Shown here in pieces: positions 6,306 to 13,828 of a DNA stretch of 13,928 nucleotides. A program made the translations under genes and the position numbers. The notes under the pieces are model-generated. The model had not been told where the DNA came from, searched no databases, and worked only from the letters and a program-made list of their open reading frames with translations. Source of the DNA: Wenzhouxiangella sp. (lineage in GTDB: Bacteria > Pseudomonadota > Gammaproteobacteria > Xanthomonadales > Wenzhouxiangellaceae); contig SLJA01000170.1 in assembly GCA_007135355.1 (NCBI GenBank), forward strand, positions 1 through 13,928, in the 5' to 3' direction. The number at the start of each line of letters is the position of its first letter. Position 1 is the stretch's first letter.

Positions 6306-7448
6306 ATGATGACTTATCGTGCCGTTAGCGTTGCCATGGTGCTCTCGATCGCGCTTGTGGCCGGATCGGTACTGGCCGAACCGAGAACGCTGCGAACCGA
6401 ATACCAGGCCATCGTCCTGGAGCAGATTGCCGGCGGTCTGGCCCACCCCTGGTCGATTGACTTCCTGCCTGATGGACGTTTTCTGGTCACCGAACGTCCC
6501 GGACATCTCAACATCATTGATGCCGACGGCAACAAGATCCGCGTCTCCGGCCTGCCGGAAATTTACGCGCTGCGCCAGGGCGGCTTGATGGAAGTCCTGC
6601 TACACCCGGATTTCAGCAACAACCAGTGGGTCTATCTGACCTTTGCCAAGGCCGATGACAACGAACAGACGGCCACTGCGCTGGCCCGCGGGCGACTGCA
6701 GGATGACCAGCTGCACGATGTTGAGATCATCTACGTGCAGGAACGGTTTTCCGCCCCCGGGCGACACTACGGCTCGAAACTGGCCTGGCTGCCCGATGGC
6801 ACCCTGCTGATGAGCATCGGCGATCGCGGTCCGGAACCCCCGCGCGCCCAGGATCTCGGCGACAGCGCCGGCACCCTGATCCGCCTGACCGCGGACGGCG
6901 GCATTCCCGAAGACAATCCCTTTGTTGGTCGCGACGATGTATTGCCGGAAATCTTCACCTACGGCAACCGCAACATCCAGGGGCTGATCGTGCATCCGCA
7001 AACCGGGCAGATCTGGAGCCATGAACATGGCCCGCGCGGCGGTGACGAACTCAACCTGATGGAGCCGGGCGGCAACTACGGCTGGCCGGTGGTCAGTCTG
7101 GGCCGCGACTACCGCACCGAGGAGCGCTATTTCGAGGACACGTTGCGCCATCATCCCGACATGATCGATCCGGTCATCGACTGGACGCCAAGCATCGCCG
7201 CATCCGGCCTGGCGATACTAGTCGATGACCACTTCCCGGCCTGGCAAGGTAATTTCCTGGCCGGCGGCCTGCGTTCCGAGCAGATTCGTCGGGTGGTGTT
7301 CGAAGACGGTATCCCGGTCCACGAGGAAGAGCTGATTCGTGGTGAGATCGGTCGCATCCGCGATGTTCGGGTTGGCCCCGACGGCAATATTTACGTGGTC
7401 ACCGATCACGCCGACGGCGGCCTGTATCGGATCTCACCGGCCGGCTGA
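6306..7448 (+). CDS. Secreted PQQ-dependent aldose sugar dehydrogenase (Asd/YliI-like)
   Basis: 380-residue six-bladed beta-propeller protein of the soluble glucose/sorbosone dehydrogenase family. A Sec signal peptide is evident (MMTYRAVSVAMVLSIALVAGSVLA, cleavage near residue 24). The propeller includes LAHPWSIDFLPDGRFLVTER (45-64), GLMEVLLHPDF, the active-site region RHYGSKLAWLPDGTLLMSIGDRG with a candidate catalytic histidine H154, TYGNRNIQGL, EHGPRGGDELN and GGNYGWP. These are hallmark segments of PQQ-dependent sugar dehydrogenases such as E. coli YliI, which oxidise aldoses in the periplasm. Use of PQQ and the exact sugar are inferred, since no PQQ synthesis gene is visible. AGGAG (6291-6295), 10 nt before the first of two adjacent ATGs, supports the start at 6306. 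coaE begins 17 bp after the stop and is probably co-transcribed. Confidence 0.88.
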   Translation: MMTYRAVSVAMVLSIALVAGSVLAEPRTLRTEYQAIVLEQIAGGLAHPWSIDFLPDGRFLVTERPGHLNIIDADGNKIRVSGLPEIYALRQGGLMEVLLHPDFSNNQWVYLTFAKADDNEQTATALARGRLQDDQLHDVEIIYVQERFSAPGRHYGSKLAWLPDGTLLMSIGDRGPEPPRAQDLGDSAGTLIRLTADGGIPEDNPFVGRDDVLPEIFTYGNRNIQGLIVHPQTGQIWSHEHGPRGGDELNLMEPGGNYGWPVVSLGRDYRTEERYFEDTLRHHPDMIDPVIDWTPSIAASGLAILVDDHFPAWQGNFLAGGLRSEQIRRVVFEDGIPVHEEELIRGEIGRIRDVRVGPDGNIYVVTDHADGGLYRISPAG

Positions 7449-7465
7449 AGCTGAATCAGCCAGGC

Positions 7466-8086
7466 ATGTCCGGCCCTGCCGGCCCAAGCCCCCCGGTCGT
7501 CATCCTGACCGGGGGCATCGCCTCCGGCAAAAGCGCCGTCTCGGAGCATCTTGCAAAACAGGGTGTTCCGGTCATCGATACCGATGTGCTGGCGCGCGAG
7601 GTGGTCGCTCCAGCCACGCCCGGCCTGGCCGCCGTGGTCAGGGCCTTCGGCCCCCAGGTGCTGGCCGCAGACGGCAGCCTGGATCGGGCGCGCATGCGCC
7701 GGCTGGTGTTTGGCGACGAAGAGGCACGGCGACGCCTGGAGAGCCTGCTGCACCCGCGCATCGAAGCCGCCGCGCGCCAGCGCATTCAATCCCTGGACGA
7801 TGCGCCCTACTGCCTGCTGGTGGTTCCCCTGCTGGTGGAAACAGGGCTGTTCGCCGATGCCGACTGCGTGGTCGTGGTGGATGTACCGGAGCAGTTGCAA
7901 CTCGAGCGGCTCACCCAACGCGACCAACTCGATGAGACCGCCGCCCGACGCATCCTGAACAGCCAGGCCAGCCGCGAACAGCGACTGGCCCGAGCCGATG
8001 AGGTGATCGATAACCAGGCCGGCCTGGAACAGCTCCAGGCCCAGGTCGATTCACTCCATCACCGCCTGCTGACGCGGTTTCGCTAA
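7466..8086 (+). CDS. coaE: Dephospho-CoA kinase
   Basis: 206-residue cytoplasmic P-loop kinase catalysing the last step of coenzyme A synthesis, phosphorylation of the 3'-hydroxyl of dephospho-CoA. Walker A is GGIASGKS (16-23), followed by VIDTDVLAREVV, whose DTD (38-40) holds the catalytic aspartate region. The family segments LHPRI, VVPLLVETGL, VVVVDVPEQLQLERLTQRD and the C-terminal ADEVIDN are all present in order. The length is normal for CoaE. The ATG lies 17 bp after the sugar dehydrogenase stop with only a weak ribosome site, suggesting coupled expression. In many gammaproteobacteria coaE sits with the prepilin peptidase gene pilD and yacG; neither is present here. The stop codon lies inside a hairpin (8073-8098). 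Confidence 0.95.
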   Translation: MSGPAGPSPPVVILTGGIASGKSAVSEHLAKQGVPVIDTDVLAREVVAPATPGLAAVVRAFGPQVLAADGSLDRARMRRLVFGDEEARRRLESLLHPRIEAAARQRIQSLDDAPYCLLVVPLLVETGLFADADCVVVVDVPEQLQLERLTQRDQLDETAARRILNSQASREQRLARADEVIDNQAGLEQLQAQVDSLHHRLLTRFR

Positions 8087-8098
8087 ACGCGAAACGCG
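8073..8098. terminator. Hairpin spanning the coaE stop codon, between convergent genes
   Basis: CGCG(G)TTTCG (8073-8082) pairs with CGAAACGCG (8090-8098), leaving one bulged G and a 7-nt loop that holds the coaE TAA. No T-run follows on either strand. It could act as a transcript-end stabiliser or a factor-dependent stop for coaE and the convergent EF-G-like gene; a classical intrinsic terminator is not supported. Confidence 0.3.
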
Positions 8099-8111
8099 AC
8101 CAGGCGAGTCT

Positions 8112-10154
8112 TCAATCATCCTGCTGGTTGCTTCGGCCGTTGGCCTCGACCAACTGCTTCTGGATATCGCCGGGCACTGCTTCGTAGTGGGAAAACGACA
8201 TCGTATAACGCCCCTGACCACCGGTCAGACTCTTCAGCTCGGTCGGAAAATCGCTCAGCACCGATAGCGGCACCGCAGCCTTGATCGTGGTACTCATCCC
8301 GCTATGGCTGTCGGTGCCCTGAATGCGCGCCCGCTTGGCCGCCAATGCGCCCGTGACATCCCCCATCACCGTATCGGGCACCATGACCTCGAGTTCAACT
8401 ACCGGCTCGAGGATCTGCGGACCGGCGTTGGCAATGGCGTCGAGGAAGGCCTTGCGGCCGGCTACCACGAAGGCAATTTCCTTGGAGTCGACCGGGTGGA
8501 ACTTGCCGTCATAGACAACCACTTCGACATCCTGCAGCGGGAAACCCGCAATGGCGCCCTCTTCCAGCACTTGCCGCACCCCCTTTTCCACCGCCGGGAT
8601 CAAGTTGGTGGGAATGGCGCCGCCGACCACCTCGCTGCGGAACTCAAAGCCTTCGCCGCGACCGCGCGGGGCGATACGCAAAAAGACCTCGCCGAACTGT
8701 CCGGCCCCGCCGGTCTGTTTCTTGTGCCGGTGATGACCCTCGGCACCTCGAGTGATGGTCTCCCGATAAGCAATGCTGGGGGGACGGGTGTCCACCTCTA
8801 CGCCGTAGCGCGTGTTGAGCCGCTCCAGCATCACGCGCAGATGCATCTCTCCCAGGCCGCGTACCACGGTTTCGTTGAGTTCCTGGTTCTGCTCGATGAC
8901 AAAACAGGGGTCCTCCTCGCTCAGCCGCTCCAGCGCGGCGGCCAGCTTCTGTTCCTGGCCGCGGGTCTTGGCCGACACTGCCACCCCGAACATCGGCTGG
9001 GGGAAGTCCACGGGTTTGAGGAAATAGTGATCTTCATCGTGCGAGTCATGCAGGATGGCGTCGTAGTACACCTCGTCAACCTTGGCCACCGCGCAGATAT
9101 CGCCGGGCACGGCCACCTCGATTTCCTGGTGTTCCTTGCCATGCATGCGGTACAGGTGCGAAACCTTGAACGGTTTGCGGCCATCGCCGATGAACAGCTG
9201 CGTATCGGGTCGAATGGTGCCCTGGAAAACGCGGAAAATCCCCAGCTTGCCGGCGTAGGGATCGTTGGCAATCTTGAACACATGGGCCAGCACGTTGCCG
9301 TCCGGATCCGGCTCTGGCGTAACCCGCTCGCCTTCGGGCCCCTTGCGAAACGGCGGCGGGTTACCTTCGCCGGGTCGGGGCAGCAGATCCTGGGCCAGGC
9401 GCAGCAAATGCTCACAGCCGGCGCCGGTGTGGGCGGAGGTAAAGCAGATCGGGATCAAATTTCCCTGGCGCAGCGCCTTGCCAAATGCGTCGTGTAACTC
9501 CTCGGCGCTGATCTCCTCACCGTCCAGGTACTTGGCCATCAGATCTTCGTCCACCTCGACCACCTGGTCCAGAATCTCGGTGTGGGCATCGGCCACCGAC
9601 AGAATATCGGTGTCACCTTCCGAGCGGAAGAAGCAATCACGCACGGTACTGAAGTTCTCGGCCGGCAGATTGATCGGCAGGCACTGCGGGCCGAACTCCT
9701 CGCGGATTTCCCGGATCAAGCCGACCAGATCCACTCCAGGCATGTCCATGCGGTTGATCACGATCATGCGACACAGTTTGCGCTGCTTGCAGCGGCGCAT
9801 CATGCTGCGGGTCGACATCTGAATACCATCACTGGCGCTGATCACGATCACGGCGGTTTCAATGGCGCTGAGCACCGACAAGGCCTGGCCGCGAAAATCC
9901 GGGTCTCCCGGGGTATCGAGCAGGTTGATCACGGTGTCCTTGTAGGGGATAGTCACCAGACCGGTGACCAGCGAGTACTGGTACTTGCGCTCCAGCGGAT
10001 CGAAGTCGGTTGTCATGGTGCCGCGCTCGAGGTTGCCGATTTGGCCAATGGTGCCGGCCTTGACCATCAGCGCGTCCACCAGTGAGGTCTTACCGGCCCC
10101 ATCGTGTCCGAAAAAAGCCAGGTTTCTGATTTGTTGGGTTGTGTGCGCAGCCAT
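8112..10154 (-). CDS. EF-G-like translational GTPase (EF-G2 type paralogue)
   Basis: 680-residue protein with EF-G architecture: G domain (about 9-270), domain II (about 290-380), then domains III, IV (TRGAEGHHRHKKQTGGAGQFGEV) and V (ending in the SFSHYEAVP motif). G1 is GHDGAGKTS (16-24), unlike canonical AHIDAGKTT. The usual switch I 'ERGITI' is replaced by LERKYQYSL (54-62). G3 is DTPGDPDF (80-87), with Asp84 where EF-G and EF-Tu carry the catalytic His. G4 is NRMD (134-137). These traits place it in the EF-G-like/EF-G2 group, known in Thermus and mycobacteria among others, and not as the fusA elongation factor; no str operon genes flank it. Its ribosomal role is not established. The start at 10154 has GGAGA 5 nt upstream; the in-frame ATG 27 bp further up has no clear site. 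It lies alone on this strand, convergent with coaE. Confidence 0.9.
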   Translation of the reverse strand: MAAHTTQQIRNLAFFGHDGAGKTSLVDALMVKAGTIGQIGNLERGTMTTDFDPLERKYQYSLVTGLVTIPYKDTVINLLDTPGDPDFRGQALSVLSAIETAVIVISASDGIQMSTRSMMRRCKQRKLCRMIVINRMDMPGVDLVGLIREIREEFGPQCLPINLPAENFSTVRDCFFRSEGDTDILSVADAHTEILDQVVEVDEDLMAKYLDGEEISAEELHDAFGKALRQGNLIPICFTSAHTGAGCEHLLRLAQDLLPRPGEGNPPPFRKGPEGERVTPEPDPDGNVLAHVFKIANDPYAGKLGIFRVFQGTIRPDTQLFIGDGRKPFKVSHLYRMHGKEHQEIEVAVPGDICAVAKVDEVYYDAILHDSHDEDHYFLKPVDFPQPMFGVAVSAKTRGQEQKLAAALERLSEEDPCFVIEQNQELNETVVRGLGEMHLRVMLERLNTRYGVEVDTRPPSIAYRETITRGAEGHHRHKKQTGGAGQFGEVFLRIAPRGRGEGFEFRSEVVGGAIPTNLIPAVEKGVRQVLEEGAIAGFPLQDVEVVVYDGKFHPVDSKEIAFVVAGRKAFLDAIANAGPQILEPVVELEVMVPDTVMGDVTGALAAKRARIQGTDSHSGMSTTIKAAVPLSVLSDFPTELKSLTGGQGRYTMSFSHYEAVPGDIQKQLVEANGRSNQQDD

Positions 10155-10247
10155 CAGGTTCTCCGTGCAAGTCAGGGGCATGATCCGGGCCGATAAGCAA
10201 CCACGGATTCAGCAGGAATTCAGCCAGGGTGGGCTATGGTGTACCCA

Positions 10248-10288
10248 ACGCTGGAGAAAGGATTCTCCAAGCTTACCGAATCCAGCGT
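10248..10288. repeat. Cluster of overlapping inverted repeats upstream of two divergent genes
   Basis: Three mutually exclusive pairings overlap here: ACGCTGGA (10248-10255) with TCCAGCGT (10281-10288), GGAGAA (10253-10258) with TTCTCC (10263-10268), and GGATTC (10260-10265) with GAATCC (10278-10283). The site lies between the divergent EF-G-like gene and the glycine-zipper gene. It could be an operator or an RNA switch; no matching promoter hexamers were found beside it. Confidence 0.35.
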
Positions 10289-10372
10289 CGGCCATTGCAG
10301 GTTTATGAACACGACAATTCATGAACCCGAAGGTTTGTTAACACCATGGAAACCCCAGCAAGGAGCAGAACC

Positions 10373-10888
10373 ATGTTTGCCAGAACCTTGAGCATCGCAG
10401 TGCTTGCCCTCGGCGCCGGACTGGCGCACGCGGGTGGCGTGAGTTATCAGACCGTTCCGGTTCTGGAAGTTGAACCGCGTTACTCGGTGACCCGCACCCC
10501 GGTGGAACGCACCGTGTGCTGGGACGAAACAACCTACCAGCGCGTCGGCGGCTCCAGCAGTTCGGCCACGCCAACCATCGTCGGCGCCATCATTGGCGGG
10601 GTGGTCGGCAACCAGTTCGGCGGCGGCAACGGCAATCGAGCCATGACAGCCGCCGGGGCCGCTCTGGGCGGCTCGATCGGACGCGACGCGGCGCGTTCCA
10701 GTGGTCCGGCTCGCTACACGCCGGTAACCGAGGAGCGTTGCACCATCCAGCGCGACTTCGAAGAGCGCAGCGTGATCACCGGGTATCGCGTGCTGTATGA
10801 GTTCAACGGGCGCATCCACGAAACGACCATGCGTCATCACCCGGGCGACAGCATCCGGCTGCGGGTTTCGGCAACACCGGTTCCCTGA
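10373..10888 (+). CDS. Secreted glycine-zipper 2TM-domain protein
   Basis: 171-residue exported protein. The signal peptide MFARTLSIAVLALGAGLAHA is probably cleaved after residue 20. There is no lipobox cysteine, so it should be a soluble periplasmic or outer-membrane-associated protein rather than a lipoprotein. The centre (about 69-104, TIVGAIIGGVVGNQFGGGNG ... AAGAALGGSIGRD) is a glycine-zipper pair typical of the 17-kDa surface antigen / 2TM glycine zipper family, which tends to insert into or oligomerise on envelope membranes. It is flanked by beta-rich segments, each with one cysteine (C49 and C123), a possible disulfide. The specific function is unknown. AAGGAG (10360-10365), 7 nt before the ATG at 10373, decides the start against an ATG 27 bp upstream. 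The gene appears monocistronic and ends at a strong terminator. Confidence 0.85.
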   Translation: MFARTLSIAVLALGAGLAHAGGVSYQTVPVLEVEPRYSVTRTPVERTVCWDETTYQRVGGSSSSATPTIVGAIIGGVVGNQFGGGNGNRAMTAAGAALGGSIGRDAARSSGPARYTPVTEERCTIQRDFEERSVITGYRVLYEFNGRIHETTMRHHPGDSIRLRVSATPVP

Positions 10889-10936
10889 GAAGTCACGCTG
10901 CCCGAAATCACGCTGACCTGAACCGCACTGACCCCC

Positions 10937-10967
10937 ATCGCCCCGCCACCGCGGGGCGATCTTCTTT
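10937..10967 (+). terminator. Strong Rho-independent terminator
   Basis: A perfect 10-bp stem, ATCGCCCCGC (10937-10946) with GCGGGGCGAT (10951-10960), closes a CACC loop and is followed by CTTCTTTC. It terminates the glycine-zipper gene about 50 bp after its stop. The minus-strand flank has no T-run, so it is directional. Its tail reaches the stop codon of the convergent thioesterase gene. Confidence 0.85.
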
Positions 10968-11380
10968 CAACGATCCAGAATCATCATGCTCAAGCGCGCC
11001 CAGGCGATCCGGCGACCCTGATCGTCGCTGATGCGGATATCCCACAAGTGGGTCGAACGGCCGCCATGGACCAATTCGGCCCGCGCGCTGATCAGCCCTT
11101 CACGCACGCTGCGCAGATGATTGATTGACAGCTCCAGCCCGACCGGCACCTGACGCCCCAGATCCAGCCGCAGTGCCGAAGCGGCGCTGCCGACACTTTC
11201 AGCCAGCGCCGCCGTGGCGCCGCCATGCAGAATACCGGCCGGCTGATGCACCGCCGCGCCCACCGGCAGCGTCGCCACCAGGAAATCCTCGCCGACATCC
11301 ACATAGCGGATACCCAGCGTTGCCATCAGGGTATTCTCGCAGCCCGCATTCAGGCGTTCCAGGAGCTGCAACTTGTCCAT
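10967..11380 (-). CDS. Hotdog-fold acyl-CoA thioesterase (PaaI/YdiI-like)
   Basis: 137-residue single hotdog-domain protein. The signature HQPAGILHGGATAALAESVGSAAS (45-68) holds the HGG turn (H52) and the catalytic-type Glu61. SINHLRSVREGLISARAELVHGGRSTHLWDIRISDDQGR then follows, as in E. coli YdiI/MenI and related thioesterases that hydrolyse aromatic or fatty acyl-CoA. The substrate cannot be read from the sequence; with no menaquinone or phenylacetate genes nearby I give no symbol. It is the last gene of a three-gene minus-strand set, starting 14 bp after the DUF2237 stop with only a weak ribosome site (AGG, 4 nt from the ATG), so coupling to upstream translation is likely. Confidence 0.88.
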   Translation of the reverse strand: MDKLQLLERLNAGCENTLMATLGIRYVDVGEDFLVATLPVGAAVHQPAGILHGGATAALAESVGSAASALRLDLGRQVPVGLELSINHLRSVREGLISARAELVHGGRSTHLWDIRISDDQGRRIAWARLSMMILDR

Positions 11381-11394
11381 CGGCCTGGGGCGAA

Positions 11395-11778
11395 TCAGTG
11401 CAGCGTCTGCAGCGCGTGCGCGCGCAGTTGATCCAGCGTCACATACTGCAAGGCCGCCTCGTGGGTGGCCGCGAGCACCACACGCGGAGCGCAGCCGGCC
11501 TGAAAGGCCTCACGCCAGCGCGCCGCGCACAAGCACCACTGATCGCCGGCTTTGAGTCCAGGAAACCCGAACTCCGGGCGCGGCGTGGACAAATCGTTGC
11601 CTCGACCGCGGCTGAACTCGAGGAACTCTTTGGTCATGACCGCGCAGACGGTATGACTGCCGCGATCCTCATCCGAGGTATTGCAACAGCCGTCGCGGAA
11701 AAACCCGGTCACCGGATCGTGGCTGCAGTCAGCCAGTTTTTCACCCAGAACATTGACGCTGTCGGCCTTGTCGACCAT
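11395..11778 (-). CDS. DUF2237 family protein of unknown function
   Basis: 127-residue small conserved protein with the family's invariant-looking segments: NVLGEKLADCSHDPVTGFFR (9-28), then DGCCN (29-33), GSHTVCAVMT (40-49), GNDLSTPRPEFGFPGLKAGD (60-79), WCLCAARWREA (81-91) and VVLAATHEAALQYV (100-113). Seven cysteines (C18, C31, C32, C45, C82, C84, C96), several within these segments, suggest metal binding or redox chemistry; this is inference, since the family has no assigned function that I know of. There is no signal peptide, so it should be cytoplasmic. The ATG at 11778 is chosen because homology begins there and AAAGGAG lies 11 nt upstream. A longer frame from 11853 would overlap the peptidase gene and adds unrelated residues. 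It is the middle gene of the S9 peptidase - DUF2237 - thioesterase set. Confidence 0.85.
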   Translation of the reverse strand: MVDKADSVNVLGEKLADCSHDPVTGFFRDGCCNTSDEDRGSHTVCAVMTKEFLEFSRGRGNDLSTPRPEFGFPGLKAGDQWCLCAARWREAFQAGCAPRVVLAATHEAALQYVTLDQLRAHALQTLH

Positions 11779-11789
11779 ATTGGGCAATA

Positions 11790-11796
11790 CTCCTTT
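11790..11796 (-). promoter_or_regulatory. Ribosome binding site fused to the S9 peptidase stop codon
   Basis: On the minus strand TAAAGGAG combines the peptidase stop (TAA, 11797-11795) with the AAAGGAG Shine-Dalgarno of the DUF2237 gene. This implies translational coupling and fixes the start at 11778. Confidence 0.65.
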
Positions 11797-13828
11797 AATC
11801 GTCGGAAAAAACATCCAGTCGGTAATCAAGCTGGTGTGGCGGCGGATCGCCACCCTCGCCCTTCAGATACAGATCCATCCAGCGCATCAGGCGCAGACTG
11901 TAATCCCAGCGCGAGGAGGCGCGCTGATTGCCATGGCCCTCGCCACGATACAGCACCAACCTGACCGGTGGTGGATCATCCTGCAGCACCAGATAGCGGT
12001 ACAGAATGCGTGACTGGGTCGGGTCCACGCGCGGATCGGCATCGCCGTGCAGGATCAGAATAGGCGTGCGCGCATTCTGCACGTGATAAATCGGGCTGGC
12101 CTTCTTAAACAAGTCCCAGTCCTCCCACGGCCAGGTCAGATAGTGCACCAGGTACAGCTCCTGCGGGATGTCCGAGGTGCCGAGCATGGAGATCTTGTCG
12201 GAGATGCCGACATTCATGACCGCCGCGGCGAAACGATCCGAGTAATAGGTCGCCGCCCAGGCCGAGGCGTAGCCGCCGTAAGACCCACCGGTCATGCCGA
12301 CGCGATCGGCGTCGACCAGGCCCTGCTCGATCATCCAGTCCACACCGTCGACCAGGTCGCTGAATTCTTCCTTGGCCGGCCGTCCCTGCGAGGTCAGGGC
12401 GAACTCAACGCCGCGCCCGGTGCTGCCGCGGTAATTGGGGTAAATCATGAAATAACCCGCGGCCGCGGCATGCTGGGCCGGCAGGTTGTAGGTGGTCAGC
12501 CAGCCGTTGGAGTAATGCGCTTCCGGCCCGCCGTGCGCGGCCACGATCAAGGGGTAGGTCTGGCCTTGCTCGTAGTCCAGCGGCCAGAACAGCAAGGCCT
12601 CGATTTCCAGACCATCGGCGGCCGGGTAGCGCACCACCTGCTGGCGTGCCAGCCGTACATCGGCCAACCAGGGGTTGGAGTCGGTCAATCGCTCGACCTC
12701 CAGCGTGCGCGGCGATGGGGCGTACACTTCGCGTGGATGCTCCGGCGTGTTGGCGGTAAACACCATGCGACCATTGTCGGCCACCGATAGTGAGTCGAAG
12801 ATCAAGCCGCTGCGCTCATACAGGGTGGTGTGCCCACGGCCATTGACCGCGATCTGCCCGACCCGGGCCTCGACCCCTTCATAACTGATGAACAGAATTT
12901 CGCCTGGAGCGCGCCAGTTGACGTGCCAGATGTGACCGAGCAGATCGGGAAGCAGATTGGTCCACTCACCACCGTCTCGTCCGGCCACCATCAACCGGCC
13001 TTCGCGGGTATCTTCGATCTTGTCGGTGGCAATGAAGGCAAAGTGCGCACCATCCGGACTCCAGGCGCTGGCGCCCAGCTTGCCGGGGTTGTCGATGCGG
13101 CCGATCTCACTGCCATCGGGCCGAATGATGCGGATACGCTGGAACATCAGCGTGTCATCAACCAGCTGGCGCGGCGTCACGACGATGGCCAGACGATCTC
13201 CGGCCGGCGACCACTGGACCCGCTGCACCGAACCCTCGATGTCCAGCGTTTCCGGCTCGCCGCCGTTCAAATCGGCAATCCACAGCCGCCGGGGGCGCCA
13301 GTCTTCCTCGAAGATGATGGCGTTGAAGCCCTTATCGTGCAGGGCTTGGGTGTCGTCATCGAGCGGCTCGGTGCTGATCAGGGCCACCCGCCGACCATCC
13401 GGGGCCAGGCTGTAGGCTGCCACGCCGGTGCCAATGGTCAGCAGGCGCTCGGCTTCACCGCCGGCCACCGGAATTCGATACAGGGTGGTCTGGCTGTCGC
13501 TTCCACGGCGGCTGACGAAAGTAATGGCCGAGCTGTCCGGCATCCATCCGAGCTGACGAATGTTGACCTCGCCGGTGATGAAGCCGCGACTTTGTCCATC
13601 GCGCCCGATCACGTGCAGTTCCGACCAGGCCGGGCCGTCCTCGCCCACGCCCGGCCTGCGCGGCACGATGCGGGTATAGGCGATGCGGTTGCCGTCCGGG
13701 CTGACGACCGCCTGTCCCACCTGCTGCAGACGAGCAATCTGCTCCAGGGTCATGCCGCCTTCGGCCGAAGCCAGCAAGGGCAATAAAAATAGCGCCAGCA
13801 GTACGGTCAGTCGATGTTTCTGGATCAT
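11795..13828 (-). CDS. Secreted S9-family serine peptidase (prolyl oligopeptidase / acylaminoacyl-peptidase type)
   Basis: 677-residue exported peptidase. A signal peptide, MIQKHRLTVLLALFLLPLLASA, is followed by a beta-propeller (about 25-400) built of PD40-like repeats (VVSPDGNRIAYTR, SLAPDGRRVALIS, QWSPAGDRLAIVV, AWSPDGAHFAFIA). The C-terminal alpha/beta-hydrolase domain has the oxyanion-region AAHGGPEAHYSNGW, nucleophile Ser516 in GGSYGGY, Asp598 in HGDADPRV and His632 in EGHGN, so the triad is complete. Such enzymes cleave short peptides, often N-terminal dipeptides or acylated residues, here presumably in the periplasm; the precise specificity is not readable. The start at 13828 has AAGGGAG 5 nt upstream and places the signal peptide at the N-terminus; a longer frame to 13909 adds 27 unlikely residues. 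It leads the operon with DUF2237 and thioesterase genes. Confidence 0.93.
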   Translation of the reverse strand: MIQKHRLTVLLALFLLPLLASAEGGMTLEQIARLQQVGQAVVSPDGNRIAYTRIVPRRPGVGEDGPAWSELHVIGRDGQSRGFITGEVNIRQLGWMPDSSAITFVSRRGSDSQTTLYRIPVAGGEAERLLTIGTGVAAYSLAPDGRRVALISTEPLDDDTQALHDKGFNAIIFEEDWRPRRLWIADLNGGEPETLDIEGSVQRVQWSPAGDRLAIVVTPRQLVDDTLMFQRIRIIRPDGSEIGRIDNPGKLGASAWSPDGAHFAFIATDKIEDTREGRLMVAGRDGGEWTNLLPDLLGHIWHVNWRAPGEILFISYEGVEARVGQIAVNGRGHTTLYERSGLIFDSLSVADNGRMVFTANTPEHPREVYAPSPRTLEVERLTDSNPWLADVRLARQQVVRYPAADGLEIEALLFWPLDYEQGQTYPLIVAAHGGPEAHYSNGWLTTYNLPAQHAAAAGYFMIYPNYRGSTGRGVEFALTSQGRPAKEEFSDLVDGVDWMIEQGLVDADRVGMTGGSYGGYASAWAATYYSDRFAAAVMNVGISDKISMLGTSDIPQELYLVHYLTWPWEDWDLFKKASPIYHVQNARTPILILHGDADPRVDPTQSRILYRYLVLQDDPPPVRLVLYRGEGHGNQRASSRWDYSLRLMRWMDLYLKGEGGDPPPHQLDYRLDVFSDD

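Noticed and set aside
8304..9497. 397-codon open frame on the plus strand inside the EF-G-like gene
   Set aside because: It lies entirely antisense to a well-conserved translational GTPase, is rich in His/Gly as expected from a shadow frame in GC-rich DNA, and has no recognisable domain.
10155..10181. Nine-residue longer start for the EF-G-like protein
   Set aside because: GGAGA sits at ideal distance from the internal ATG at 10154, and the family sequence starts just after it.
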